A program made the position numbers and the translations under genes. Of a stretch of 64,000 bases of DNA, positions 46,991-59,500 are shown piece by piece. Location of the stretch: positions 30,300,535 to 30,364,534 of the forward strand of contig OY783203.1 of assembly GCA_963678705.1 (NCBI GenBank), given 5' to 3'. The notes beneath the pieces are model-generated. The model searched no databases. It was not told the origin of the DNA and was given only the letters and a program-made list of their open reading frames with translations. The DNA is from Panorpa germanica (lineage: Eukaryota; Arthropoda; Insecta; Mecoptera; Panorpidae). Positions within the stretch are counted from its first letter, which is position 1; each line of letters begins with the position of its first letter.

Positions 46991-49900
46991 TACACCAAAG
47001 GTTTATTATAAAATAAAATAAGAAATTAAATAAAATCAAATGTCAGAAGAAAATTATATTTCATGAAAGATAATGGCTTACCATTGTGTTGAAGGGGGAA
47101 TATGAACGTATTATGAATAATTAATTTCGTTGATATTTTCCTTGCCTATGTACAAGTATTACGCATTATTAAATTAGTATTTGAGCCGCTTTTCTTCTGT
47201 ACGCATATTTTTAGTCTTCTTTTCATTAGAATTCATTTTTTTGAAACTTCAATCATTTTAAATCCAATATATTTGCTCCTCTGCTATATATGTTTTCTTT
47301 TAAATCAAGTAATTTTATTTAGTAAAGGAAATAGGAATTAGTCTGTAAAAATAATTTTAATTTAGTTTCCTTGAGGCCAAGGCAGGAACAGGAACTAGAA
47401 ACGAATTGATAACGATAACTTAAACTGTAAATGGAATTTTTAATTTATTTTGGTTAACTGGTTCATTAGTCAAGTTGTGCGGTTTGTAACGGGAAATCAA
47501 CAAAAACTTTAAAACACGAGCTAGAGAATTTTATACTTCCATTCAACCCTATATATGTGAACTTTAAAAATAATTCTCAGGGAAAATTATTTATTTATAT
47601 GCAGTGTTCGAGTGCGGTCACCCATCCAAATTTACAGACCAATTGGAAAACGAAAAACGAAAAATACGAGAAAATATTTAAGAAACAATTTCTTGTTATC
47701 TACGTGTATCTGTATCTGGGTATCTGAGTGAAACAAATTGAATTTCAAAGAAATTCAACAAGGAAGCAATAATAACCGGTATGGCCATTCACCCAAATAA
47801 CATGTCATCGTTTTGGCATTTGTAAAATCTTCGAATTCACTGAACTTGAAATTATAAGAAGTGATATTTCTCTGTTTGACACTAAATGATAGTTTTCTGG
47901 AACACAAGTCACAACAATCATTTACGGTACAACAATTTTGACATTTATTTTAAAATGTTGAAAATATCCAATGAATCCATGTATCCATTTTAAATCATTT
48001 CGTTTCGTGTTCATGTTCATGTTCGTGTTCGTGTTCGTTTTTTGTGGATGTTATAGAGGTTGTGAAGGTTTGTCCTTGTATGTAGAGTTGTATACTCCTC
48101 CAGTCCTCTAGTTCCTCTTCTCAACCCTTCATTAGGGTTGTTTATTTAGGATTTACAATCATTCAGCTCTCAAGCTTAGAGGAAAGACCTTCCAACGTTA
48201 CAGCGTACCAACGAAACCCACAAATAGAGCTCAACAATTAAGCCTAGAAGAGTAATTCCTATAAAAACTTTCTAAAAGTGTTCATCTAATGTAAACAATT
48301 TTATTAAGCTCTTGTTGACACCCTTAACCTATATCTACTTAGTTGAATTTCCTACCTTTTAATAGAACGTGATAAATTATTTAGGAAATTCTCTAAAATA
48401 AATTATTTACTAACAAACAAAATTTAATTATTTTAAACCTTTCTTGTAATCAGTCGTTTCTGCAATTAAATTCTAATTTGCTTTAACTAATATTCTCGCC
48501 AAACATAAAACATAGATATTACCTTAAACACATCTAACGAAATCTAAAGAGATTTCATTTTTTCCTAAATCGCTTCAATTAATGAGAATGAGTCTTAAGA
48601 TACTTTACTATCGTTTAGTATTTTAACAGGTTTTATTAAGATACTCGTATTTATCTTTGATTTAATGATTCCAGTAGTAATGAGATAGGTTACTGAATGT
48701 AATATATTAGATTATATTATTTATGTAACAGAGTAATACGCATAACTGTGTTTAGGAGAATTGCTTTGGATTCTAACGTATACTACTGAGAGTCAATGTA
48801 ACGCTCTTTTATGGTTACGGAATAAATAACTATCTCTAGAACACAATTACTTTTGTATACTGTACAATATTATGCTTGGACAAAGGAAAAATAAAAAAAA
48901 GAAAATTTGAATTTTTGGAAGAGTTGTGTACAAAAACGTACTATTTTTGGTATAATTCGGTATATTTGATTTTCTAATATCAGATGAATCTATCATTTAG
49001 TTATTCTGACAACACCAATTCAGAGGGATCACAGGAAATGTGATCCCAATGACTGAATTTTAAATATTTTGAAATAAAAATTTCACAAAATATTTCTCAA
49101 ATCTTTGATATGTTAAAAAAGTTGAACAAATTATTTCATTCCAATTAGAAAACATTAGAAAAAAAATAGAGAAAATATGCTTTCTTTTTAGCTTCGAAAC
49201 CACTTAACCCCTGAATGCAATTGTCATAAAACAATAGCACCCTGGTACTAATCACATAGTAACTTTTACTTTATATTTCGCGCACAGAATTCCTTTAATA
49301 AATTTATATAAAACACCAAACTTTTGACGTCTTTTTTTTTTAAATATTCCCTCCTATAATACTCATACAATATTTGAAATGTGTTTTATTATCTTAGATG
49401 ATATTTCATAACAACATGTTCCTACTCACTACAGCTTGTCTTTTGTTTATAAATGTCTGAATAATAATTAATTTTAATACTTTAACATAATACGGCATCT
49501 TTGTAAAAATAACCTAACAAAAATAGGTCACAAGATTTGTGTGCGTAGATGCGTATGCGTGGTACGAGTACAAGGCCTACAAACGCACAAACGCACAAAC
49601 GCACGGTATGTAAAGCACCCTCCCTGCCTTGAGATAGTTTCATTCGCTCTTCCTCTGCCACAGCTTCCTCGCCGATCAATTCACAATGAACCATTTACAA
49701 TAGAATTATTTTTTTCATCATCTTTAATTAAATGTATATATACCATACCAATACGTTAATTTATTAAATTCTTTGTATAATATTTACCAACGTTGAAATA
49801 TTTCATATGGAAATAATTTAGTTACGTAATAATTATATAGCAGATGTATTTCATACATATATGTACATAATATGTAAGAGTACATAAATCTATTTGCTGG

Positions 49901-50214
49901 GTTAAGGTTACATCCATTGAGCAATAATTCAACGCGGAAAAAAACGCGAATTTTCTTTTTTTTTACGGAATTAATTCTGCAAATATCATATGCTATTGTC
50001 GCCGTATCTTTTTAAGCAGTATGCATCTGTCGCTGCATTTCTTTGAATAAATATTAACATGATAAAATGTACAAATTCAACAGTTAAAAACAGTTCTTGA
50101 TAAATTTATGTGTGCTAGATAAGTGTTATATACAGAATTAAAACTGTGAGGAAAAGAACCGAGCGGAACTCACCGAAACTCACAGTTCTGTAATTTTTGT
50201 TTCGGAGCTCCTCT

Positions 50215-50218
<4 letters not shown>
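46991..50218. other. AT-rich spacer with two short tandem repeats
   Basis: No gene recognised. 48005-48035 has about six 'GTTCAT' or 'GTTCGT' units. 49577-49604 has three 'AAACGCAC' units that produce the frames on both strands at 49482-49759. Confidence 0.45.

Positions 50219-50260
<42 letters not shown>
50219..50260. repeat. (AT)n microsatellite
   Basis: Alternating AT run of about 42 bp. Confidence 0.95.
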
Positions 50261-50264
<4 letters not shown>

Positions 50265-51181
50265 TAAATATTATTCATATCTGATTTTTTATATTTAATT
50301 CTGTATTTCCAATTATTAAATAAATATTTCAGCTTATCTCTTTGTATTTTTGGAATTATTTATTTTAATATTTACTCGTATTGTTATTATTTATGTATTA
50401 GCGAAATATGAAATCATTGTAATTCAGTCGCTTTGATTAAAAACATACTGTATATATGACATTAATTATAACTTTTTGATTTATTTATTTATTAATTAAA
50501 TTTATATCATTAAAATAAATAATTTCCTAAAATTAATAATTTCATTAATTATTAAATTAATATTTGTTTAATTATATTTTATAACTAATTAAATTAAATC
50601 AAACTTAACCAGACAAATTGACTTTGTTTATACAGTATAGTGAATAGTTATTTAAATAAATAAGCCTTTATTTCCTTTTTTGTAATGGTCTAAATGTTGC
50701 TCAGGCCCTTTATCGCCTTGACTTCGTAACGTCAAGTGAATCATGCTAAGATCAAACGTACTTTGCCTATAGACAAATTGACAACAAAGTTGACATCTCT
50801 GAGCCCCATAAATCCTAAGTCTAGCAGGTTAGCTAGATATACAACTGAACCAAATCTCAAAGTGACTGTCTTGTTTTTTTTTTTGAATCACTTCATGACC
50901 TTCTGATGGATTTTTAGATTTTAGAAGGCTGCCCTAAATATCTGAAGGTTTTAGATGCTTTTTTTAGAATGTTACTTCAAATAAATCATAATTATATTAT
51001 GTGAACAGTGTTTATGAAATTGATGAAAATTCGACAGACATACTAATTTTTTGCCAAAATATTGTTGGCAACAAAGTCTTTTAACACTTGACATTATTTC
51101 GATAACTACGACTACGAATCTGTGATTTGTCACATTTTATTTTACTGTAAGTATTTCATCAACCCGAAGGACAACGCAATG
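50261..51181. other. AT-rich spacer
   Basis: No gene recognised. 'CTTGACTTCGTAACGTCAAG' at 50718-50737 is a 6-bp inverted repeat around CGTAAC and could be a protein-binding dyad or chance. Confidence 0.35.
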
Positions 51182-51285
51182 CCCAGGTAAAAATGTAACG
51201 CTTGTAATTGTAATTAGCTTGTACTAAGCTAGAACATAAATCTTAGAGTTAGCAAGAATGAACCTTACATTTCTTCCTACCTGGG
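51182..51285. mobile_element. MITE with CCCAGGT ends, copy 1
   Basis: Starts 'CCCAGGTAAAAATGTAACGC' and ends 'TTACATTTCTTCCTACCTGG', inverted repeats of each other, total about 104 bp. The interior 'AGCTTGTACTAAGCTAG' is itself a near-palindrome. It is preceded by GCAATG and followed by TTAATG, so AATG may be a target duplication. Confidence 0.7.
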
Positions 51286-51315
51286 TTAATGACAGTCAAA
51301 TTTTATGTCGCAATG

Positions 51316-51447
51316 CCCAGGTAGAAAATTGTCATGCAGTTCCACAAGCTAGTTCTAAGGTTTATTTTCTACTTCTCGTATGAAATGCATGTGTTACATT
51401 TCTTAGTCTATTACAACCTAATTAAAGTGTTACATTTTATACCTGGG
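51316..51447. mobile_element. MITE with CCCAGGT ends, copy 2
   Basis: 'CCCAGGTAGAAAATTGTC' to 'GTTACATTTTATACCTGGG', 132 bp, only 30 bp after copy 1 and preceded by the same GCAATG. The body has 'CCACAAGCTAGTTCTAAGG'. Diverged relatives lie at 24.95 kb and perhaps 23.34 and 60.18 kb. Confidence 0.7.
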
Positions 51448-52500
51448 TGTCGAATTGACCAATTATTACGAAACTGAAAGATAGACAACATAGCAGAGTC
51501 AGTTTTGGGGTTTTCATTTTAGGGTTAACTTTATTTTAATAAAAACTGTTTCCAAGATACAGCGATTTTCTCGTGAACACCCATTTTCCAGCTTTCCAGC
51601 GCCGGCAACATCGGTGCTGGAGGCGAGTAATCAATAAATACACAGAACACAACGTAACCTGAACTTCAATTTAATTTCGATAGACATAACACACTTGTAC
51701 TTGAACATAGTAGAACAAATAATGTTTATAAATTTACTTGATTGAAAGGTTTACCTATTGGGACGTGAACTTAAACGTTTGCTAGACGTATTGTGTATTT
51801 CATATTCTTTGTAATTATCTTAAATATTACATTATTGTATTGTACATATTACTCTGCAGATACGTTACGTTATACACTTTTTCTAAAACAAATTATTTTT
51901 CTTTCTGCTACGATTTCTTGTGGTCTAATGCGGGTATTTTTTATCACTTTCTTCCTTTTGTATCTTATGTATTTCAAACTAAAACTAACGTCGAAATAAG
52001 CTACTTAAATACATTCATTATTATAAGTGGTTCAAACATGACCCATATACTCGTACTTTCTTCTAGAACTTTTGAAGGGTTCTTTGATTATATTAGGGAT
52101 ATCCCAGATATCCTAGATAAACAAAATTTTGATTGAGACATACATTTGAAAGATACATCGATGTCAATCGGAAAAGGATAACGAACAAGATCAAAAGGGG
52201 CAAATTTAATGGAATATACTATTAGGGAAAGTGTCACGGTTTTCAATATAAGGGCGTTTTTGTTGACAATTTCTGAAAATGAATTTAATGAAAATTACTA
52301 CTTCTGTATTCATCAATTTACCTCTATGATTGAGTGTAGTAATTATTTAATGCATATATAACGTACAATTACAGAAAATTTTGACTGTTAAATCAAGCTA
52401 TGTACACTATCAGCCAATAAGCAGGCCATACTTATTTAAAAATGGAAATGGTGTTATTAGATTTTTTTTATATGTAAATAAATAAAATATATAGTGTTCA
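51448..52500. other. AT-rich spacer
   Basis: No gene recognised. The overlapping frames at 51793-52136 are AT-driven and have no motif. Confidence 0.4.
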
Positions 52501-52695
52501 AAACGGCACAGTAGTTTGGTTATAATCAAATTTTATTGATTCTGTGCTCACATAATCATAAATTTATTAAGCGGTGCTGTCAAATGTGCTTTGAATCCAA
52601 CTTATTAGGCAGCAGTTGTAAAAGCTGGCAACATAGCAGGACGACGCCGCTGCTGGGACTCAGCATCGGAAATAAACCGACGTTAAACAAATTAA
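52501..52695 (+). mobile_element. SINE 3' portion (SINE copy 12)
   Basis: A shortened head 'ACGGCACAGTAGTTTGG', then 'GCTCACATAATCATAAATTT', 'ATTAAGCGGTGCTGTC', 'GGCAACATAGCAGGACGACG' and the tail 'GGAAATAAACCGACGTTAAA'. This copy preserves the 3' half best. Confidence 0.75.
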
Positions 52696-55566
52696 ATTTA
52701 AAAATACAATGTCGATGATTATTAAAATTATGAACAATCTTTTTGTAAAAATCATATAAATGGAACTGGTAAATAATATTACATTAAATAACACTATTAT
52801 TAGATAATGTAAACGTATAAAAACAAATAATAACAATAGGACACGGAAATATCAGTCTTTTCGTTTAACAAAAACTTTATCAGTACACAAGATGGCTAAC
52901 CACATTCTGTGTTCAGTGGGTGGGTACCTGTTCTTGCTTGAATAAACGATTTCACCTAAAGTCATATTTATATAGGGGTAATAAAAAAATGGTCTACTCC
53001 TATATAAAAATTGTTCAGTTTAATGTTCTTTATTTAATAGTATTAGGAATCTTTTTTTAAGTTCAGGGGTGGAAAATCTCATTTGAATTGAACAAATGGT
53101 GACACTTCCCACAATAGAATAATAGCATTTGTTTCTTTTGACCTCCCCTCTAATACTTTTTAAGATATGACATCGATGTACTTAACACCCTGTCTCATGA
53201 ATGAATACTCACTCAAACTGAAGAATTAGAATCGTGTTAGGATTGAGTACAACAAACTCTGATAGGGGAACTTCCCCTCCTCTCCCCTCCAGAATACTAT
53301 CCTGTGAAATGAGCAATAGTGAAATTGTAAAGAATAAGAAGATATCAGAGTATGCACCCAGCTAAAGTAAATGATGTTGAATGGAAATAGAGACGGCGAC
53401 GTCGACATCGACGTCGAATAGGACACGACGCCGTCGACACAAGAGGGTAACATTCTATAATCGCTCAGTCTCACTTTATAACACGTTTATTGTATTAAAT
53501 ATAATGCAGAATCCTACGTAGAGGCTTTTGAAATTATGAGTGTAGTAAAATTCTTCAACAAATACTGTTAAAGGGGGGATTGTACTCCAAAAGAGTACAC
53601 CATGTTTGTGACTCAAGAGCTATTTTGAAGATTAGCATAAAAAATAATGCACGCTTAATTCGCAAATGATTACAAAGTAGATACCTTTAGCCGAGTCAGG
53701 ATCCGGAGATGCGGAGATTTTAAAATATTTATACTAATGCCTATTTCGCTCGTCCTCAAAATATAAACATTAAAATAAGTGTGTAACTTGATAAACAAAA
53801 ACCAGGGACTTAAAACCGAAAACCGTTCCTTTTGTTTTCGTTCATTAAAACAGAATTAGAATCGTTTTAAGCTGTTTTACTATTAGGCGAATAATCAACA
53901 CACTGTACTGTAGAAATAGGCTAATCGATGTATTTCAAATGAAGAATTACCTTGAATACTGTTCAACTAATTCCAAAAAGCGATTTTATAAATCTTAAAA
54001 CGTTGTATATTAAGTAACTGCGTGTTTAGCATAATTATTGTAAGGGATTGTACACATCTATATAAGAAATCCAAGCAAATGTTAAAAAACAACGTAGTAA
54101 CATAATTCGCGGTATTTTATTTTCTTACCCCATTATTTTAACCCAAAGACATTCCTTTTAAAGTGTGAAACGGAAGTAACGAAAACCTCTACATAGCCTA
54201 GGGGTCTGGTAAAGGTGGTAACCCTGAAATTATGTTTACCCTTCACTTGTCCACCGTGAAAATTGTTAACCGTTTTACCTCAATAGCTAAAATATTAAAA
54301 TCTAGATTAGGGCATTGTTATGTACAAGTACAAGGTATCAAAGCAAAGGATAATTAGCTTTCAATATTACGCGTTTGTAGTTAACACACAGAGTCTGAAA
54401 ATGTATTACGCAAATTAAAAATGTATTGGAAACATCTAAGGGAATGAAACAAAGCCGAGTGTGCTTTAGACAGCCACAAAATTAACGCGTTGCTAACACT
54501 GTGTGCGTTGTAGTAACACAGTAACACTGTTAGCGGTGTATTTATTAATCGTGATGAACTTATACTGAATACCTATTATTACTTCAAAGCCAATAATAAT
54601 ACCACTTCTACCAAACCATTACCACTGGATCAGTGCTGAAATTCAGAACACAGGTTGAGGTATGTTGGCACCTACTTGTAATTGTTAATCGTACTACAAA
54701 TTAATATTCTGCTTTTGACATGCCTTAAAGAAACGTGGATTCAAGAGCATGTGAATAATTAATTCTACAAATCTTTACACCTTCCTCATTTACTGTATAA
54801 ACGTGTTAAATGTATACACTTAAGACTATTATATACTTATACCATACAGATTACACACATACTACTTACAATAATAAATTTAAATTGAATTAGTTCTCAA
54901 GGGAGCCAAACCCACATTTCGTATCATATTACATAACAGTCTAACTGTTAAATCGTTCTGTGAAAATAATTATTCAACGATTTTATTCAAGTGTTATACT
55001 TCTATAGCACACGCTAGTAAATTGGCTTATGTGTTATACATAATACGCGTGCGTTGTTACATACCATACCCACACACACACACACACATAGGGGCACTCC
55101 GAACTACGAACTCCACCACTCCGACGGACTCCTGATTGTTATACTCGTATGCGATCAGAATGATAAACAAAACTAGTTCACAAAGAGGGCACAAAAGCAA
55201 AACGTTTACATTTACGTTTTACGTTTAGATTTAGTCTCTACCCGTACACAACACAACCTCCCCCTCCTCCCTCTCCACCCCACCCTCTGTTGATTAATCA
55301 AATTAACGGGAATTACATTTTAAAATACGAAATAATAAAAGTGGTAATTTGACATCCAACCTAGAACGTGTTTAAACACGTGACAAGTGGATCATTTATC
55401 ACATGACAAATTAGTCAATCTTAAAAAAATGTTATTTATGAGACTATGCTTTTATTTGAAGGGTTAACAAGCTCGCTCGCGTAGTACAGACTGCAGAGTA
55501 TGAAAACAATATGATTTCTTTCTGCTGTGACAATCAGAGAGAAAAGTATAGTCCGACAATCAATAC
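52696..55566. other. AT-rich spacer with a CpG-rich patch and a (CA)n run
   Basis: No gene recognised. 53390-53445 is CpG-rich ('GACGGCGACGTCGACATCGA'). 55071-55088 is (CA)9. 55260-55290 is C-rich. Confidence 0.4.
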
Positions 55567-55570
55567 TTAA

Positions 55571-56555
55571 CCCTCCGTGTGTACACTATATTTTTCGAGA
55601 CATGGTATGTACACTGGGTATTTGAGGGAACAGTTGAGTTTTTAGAGCTTTCTAAGCTTTTAAAAAATCTGATAAAATTCTGGATTACTTCTTGAAGCGT
55701 CTACTACATGGTCCAGAAGTTGCCAAAATCCAAAGTTTAAAACCGTTGTTAATAAAAATTCACAAATAGTGAAAAACGCTTCAAAAGAATGTAGTGTCTT
55801 TGGCGTGGGCTCCAAAAACTTGAATTATTTGTGCAGCTGAAAGTGGGGAATATTTTACGGATTCAGGTATATCATAATAAACGGAACGGTGATTATTCGG
55901 CACAAAATGAGTTTTTATTGATGAAAATACAAAAGTTATGAAATAATAATTAATAATAGCTATTAATAATTAGTGTCAAAAAGAGAATTTACCGAGCGCA
56001 ACTGAGACAAAAGTGGATGATTATCGCAAACGGGTGTCCCGCACAATACACAAGAATACATTTTTTCTGTTTTCCTTCCAAGTACAAAGAAAACTCGCTT
56101 TTCTAGTTTACTCGTTGAATGGTCACCCATCTTCAAAACCTTATTGTAGTAAAAAAAAGAACTATTAAAAAAAAATCTATATATATAATTTAAGAAATGA
56201 TATAATAAATTACATAAAAAAATAATTTAACCATGAAAAAACTATAAAACAACAAGAAAAGCAAAAAAAAAGGTGCATTTACTAACATTGAAAAATACGA
56301 ACGTCGTTTGTACAGTGACCCTTTTAGAGGCAAGGTTCACTGGCTCGCCTTTGCCGATAAACTACCAGAGCCGCACGTTGCTGGAACCTTAAGTCCCTAC
56401 CACTACCTAGATTTTTTAGGGGGCATAGGTGAAGCGCGCTCTGCACTCATGAGAGAGAAATAGGAGTTTGAAATTTCAACTGTTCCTTAAAAGACCCAGT
56501 TATTTTTTTCGGACACTGTACTCCATACATAGAAACTTATGTGTTTCAAATAAAA
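55571..56555 (-). mobile_element. piggyBac-type transposon remnant, longer copy
   Basis: Preceded by TTAA (55567-55570), then 'CCCTCCGTGTGTACACTA', fitting the CCC...GGG ends and TTAA target of piggyBac elements. The minus strand carries the transposase C-terminus (see 55963-56130). The opposite end was not found, so the right border at about 56555 is where similarity to the 58-kb copy stops. About 265 bp at 56130-56390 are present here but absent from that copy. It is decayed and non-functional. Confidence 0.6.
55963..56130 (-). pseudogene. piggyBac-type transposase C-terminal Cys-rich domain
   Basis: Reads 'MGDHSTSKLEKRVFFVLGRK', then 'TEKMYSCVLCGTPVCDNH' and 'PLLSQLRSVNSLFDTNY' to a stop at 55963. 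The C-x2-C-x4-C-x2-H pattern ('CVLCGTPVCDNH') matches the cross-brace zinc finger at the end of piggyBac transposases, which binds the transposon ends. The earlier C-x2-C pair expected just before 'GRKT' is missing: the positions read VFFVL, so one zinc site is lost. Nothing of the catalytic core is present. Confidence 0.65.
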
Positions 56556-57937
56556 AGAATAGTAGAATGACGTCAGCTAACGTTTGATAACAATGTATGA
56601 ATCTTTATTTTTAAACATGTTCTTAATCTTTAACTAATCAAGTTAATATTGGCACGTACGATGAGTGTCAAAGTAAATATTGAAAGAGTTTTGTGGGATT
56701 TCACGTCCACCTTCTGCAAACATTTCACAGAATGCCGTCCTAGCCCAATTCTCAATGTTCTAGTATTCCAGTTCCAGTGTTTCAGTCTTCCAGTTACTAT
56801 CTTGTGGTGGAATCCAGAGTCCTGGATCCCATCAGGGTCCACGGATCATGCTGTGGTATTCACCCTTCCATCATCCCTTCCATCATCCCTTCCAAATATA
56901 AACAATGTTACGCAGTTCCTTTGTTTGAAAATTTTTATCTTGTGGCAAGTATTTAATGGATTAGAAAAGTATGCTAAGGCATGGTATGAATTGTAGGCAT
57001 TTGCTTTTCAAAATATTTGATTAAGTATAAACAAATACTTCTAAAAAAATGTACGTTATGTAAAATTATAATTTAATTTAAAATGAATATAATACGAGTA
57101 TGTTTAAAATGTTTTTAAATGAAAATATTTTGAAATCTTTTTGGTTGGTATTTAATATTACTGAAATATGAAGGTCAGAATTCAAAGTTTATATTTTTTT
57201 ATTTTATATTTGAATTAAAGAAGATTTTTTTTTTCGTTTCGTTTCGTTTCGTTTGTGTTTGATTTTGATTGTGTTGGGTTTCATTATTTCCCCTTTGACT
57301 CCGCTATTACTAAACGGCGACCCTAACCAACAAGAACCGACGATGGCTCGGCGCTCTGGCGTCGTGCCGCGGCGTCAGGCATCAAGGCATCAGGCATCGA
57401 GCAATCACTGCTTCAAATAACAAAGCATTTTCGTTCGTACCCACACTGTACACTGTACACAAGCGTTTTACTCATTCTATATTCTGTGTGAATGTGAGTG
57501 TGCTGTGGCAGCCGGAATATTCTATAAGTCCCATCGAAGCTCTTAAGCTTTCACATTAATATACTGCAAATATTTTAAATGGAAATTATAATTATATAGT
57601 AACCATACTAACCACTAAAAGATTAAATCACAATACTTGGTGGCTCAAAAATACAATTAAGACATGAAATTCACGCAATTAGATAACGTACGGGTAAATA
57701 ATGATTTTAGGTTTGTTTATGCTTAATTACTAATAAGCGTCAGGGGCGTACCAAACTTGTATAGGGGGGGGGGGGGAGGGCTGTAAGTGTTATGATTATG
57801 TGTATAGTATTACGATTTTAATGACATTATATATTATTTGGTGTTGTTATGCATACGCGTATATGAGTATTAAGCAGCATTGTAATCCACCGATTAATAC
57901 AATAAATGAAATAAATAAATAAATATTCTTGTATAAG
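56556..57937. other. Spacer with simple repeats and a CpG-rich patch
   Basis: No gene recognised. 56868-56894 has tandem 'CATCCCTTC' units. 57235-57256 is 'TTTCG' repeated. 57338-57405 is CpG-rich with 'GGCATCA' repeats. 57764-57779 is a poly-G run. Confidence 0.45.
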
Positions 57938-58256
57938 AATTTACGGTGCGCAACTGGGACAAAAGTGGATGATTATCGCAATCCCGGTATCCCGCACAAT
58001 ACACAAGAATACATTTTTTCTGATTTCCTTCCATGTACAAAGAAAACACTCTTTTTTAGTTTACTCGTTGAATGGTCACCCATCTTTACCTTAAGTCCCT
58101 ACCACTACCTAGATTTTTTAGGGGGCATAGGTGAAGCGCGCTCTGCACTCATGAGAGAGAAATAGGAGTTTGAAATTTCAACTGTTCCTTAAAAGACCCA
58201 GTTACTTTTGTCGGACACTGTACTCCATACATAGAAACTTATGTGTTTCAAATAAA
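57938..58256 (-). mobile_element. piggyBac-type remnant, shorter copy
   Basis: Nearly identical in blocks to 55985-56130 and 56390-56550, with the intervening 265 bp deleted ('CACCCATCTT' runs straight into 'ACCTTAAGTCCC'). The minus strand reads 'EKMYSCVLCGIPGL' and then stops, so the zinc-finger end is interrupted. The two copies lie about 1.9 kb apart in the same orientation, so a local duplication is as likely as two insertions. Frames at 57929-58370 on the plus strand are antisense to it. Confidence 0.65.
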
Positions 58257-59360
58257 AAATTAATACTAAATTGCAGGAAGAATTTTGGAATTTTGGAAAA
58301 AGGAATGGAAGCGAGAAAAAGAGGAGTGGAAAATAAAAAGGGGTACAGTTCGACAGTGACTAATGCTTAAAACAAGCTGTACCGTATAAATCTACGATAC
58401 AATGAAAAAGCACTCTCTCACTTATTTTGTTATAATATTTCTCGGAAGAAATAAGTATTTATACGACTTATAACCTCTTTTAAGCATGAGTCACCACCGA
58501 AGTCTCGAAAACAAAAGAAGAACAAGGAAGAGGAGTCATTAGTTTCTAGTTTATAATAGAAGCCTGACGTCAACGCCTTAATGCTCTCAGTTGAATATTT
58601 CACATGAAATAATTTTAAATATTATTGTTTTTAGGAAAGGCATCCAAATAAAAACCCTTTTCCAAATCAAACCAATTAAAAAATAGTATTTTGTGTTGTC
58701 ACTGATATTCTTAAACGAAAATCCAATTTATAAAATTTATTAATATATTCTCTATATATTCATATATGCTCCGTAATGTGAAAATAATATCCTATGTATA
58801 TATATATTGCATATACATGAAATGAATTAACATGACAGTATATACAGCAATGTTTAAATAAATACCTTTGCATTTGCACATACATATGACATACAGTGTA
58901 GGATTTACTTCATATACATAAAATACAGAATATACATGAATGTATATACCTTGAATATAGTATGTATATCAAAATGTTTTCTGGGATTTTTTTAATAAAT
59001 GTTATTAATCGTAAACACGTAAACTGAATACAAACGTTCCTAAAAACATTTTATTTTTCAAATATTTTTTTAACAAATTTCCGATTTACGAAATTGAGTT
59101 TATTTAGAACATTCTTTTCGTTATTAAAGTACGACGAGATTGATCTATAATTTAATTCAATTATCGTGCTATTCTTACATACGAGTATCTAAAGAATTTT
59201 ACGGTAACGAAAGGACGCTAAGGAATGGTGAACGTTTTTACCCAGTAAACGATGTATTGTAGGTAAAATTAGTGACGTATATTCGTCATTCAAATGATTT
59301 AAATAAAGTAAATTCTTCAATAAGTAAAAGTAACTCAAAATAAAATGGTATATGAGAATC
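58257..59360. other. AT-rich spacer
   Basis: No gene recognised. Several 'TATACAT'/'ATGTATA' runs at 58790-58970. Confidence 0.4.
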
Positions 59361-59500
59361 GAAGACAACGGTACAGTGATTAAGAGCATTTAAGTCTTGC
59401 GTCAGTCTACTGGTTGGATCCAGATCAGCGCTATGTTTTTTGGGATTGATTTTTGTCAAATGTTAAAATGAATATTCGATGGTGTGTTCCATAAAAGAGA
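59361..59500 (+). mobile_element. SINE 5' portion (SINE copy 13)
   Basis: 'GACAACGGTACAGTGATTAA', 'GAGCATTTAAGTCTTGCGTC', 'CTGGTTGGATCCAGATCAGC' and 'GCTATGTTTTTTGGGATTGA' match the tRNA-like head and following part. The B box is altered. Confidence 0.6.

Noticed and set aside
56649-56996. 115-codon plus-strand frame
   Set aside because: No motif. Part is made by a CATCCCTTC tandem repeat, and there are no flanking splice or promoter signals.
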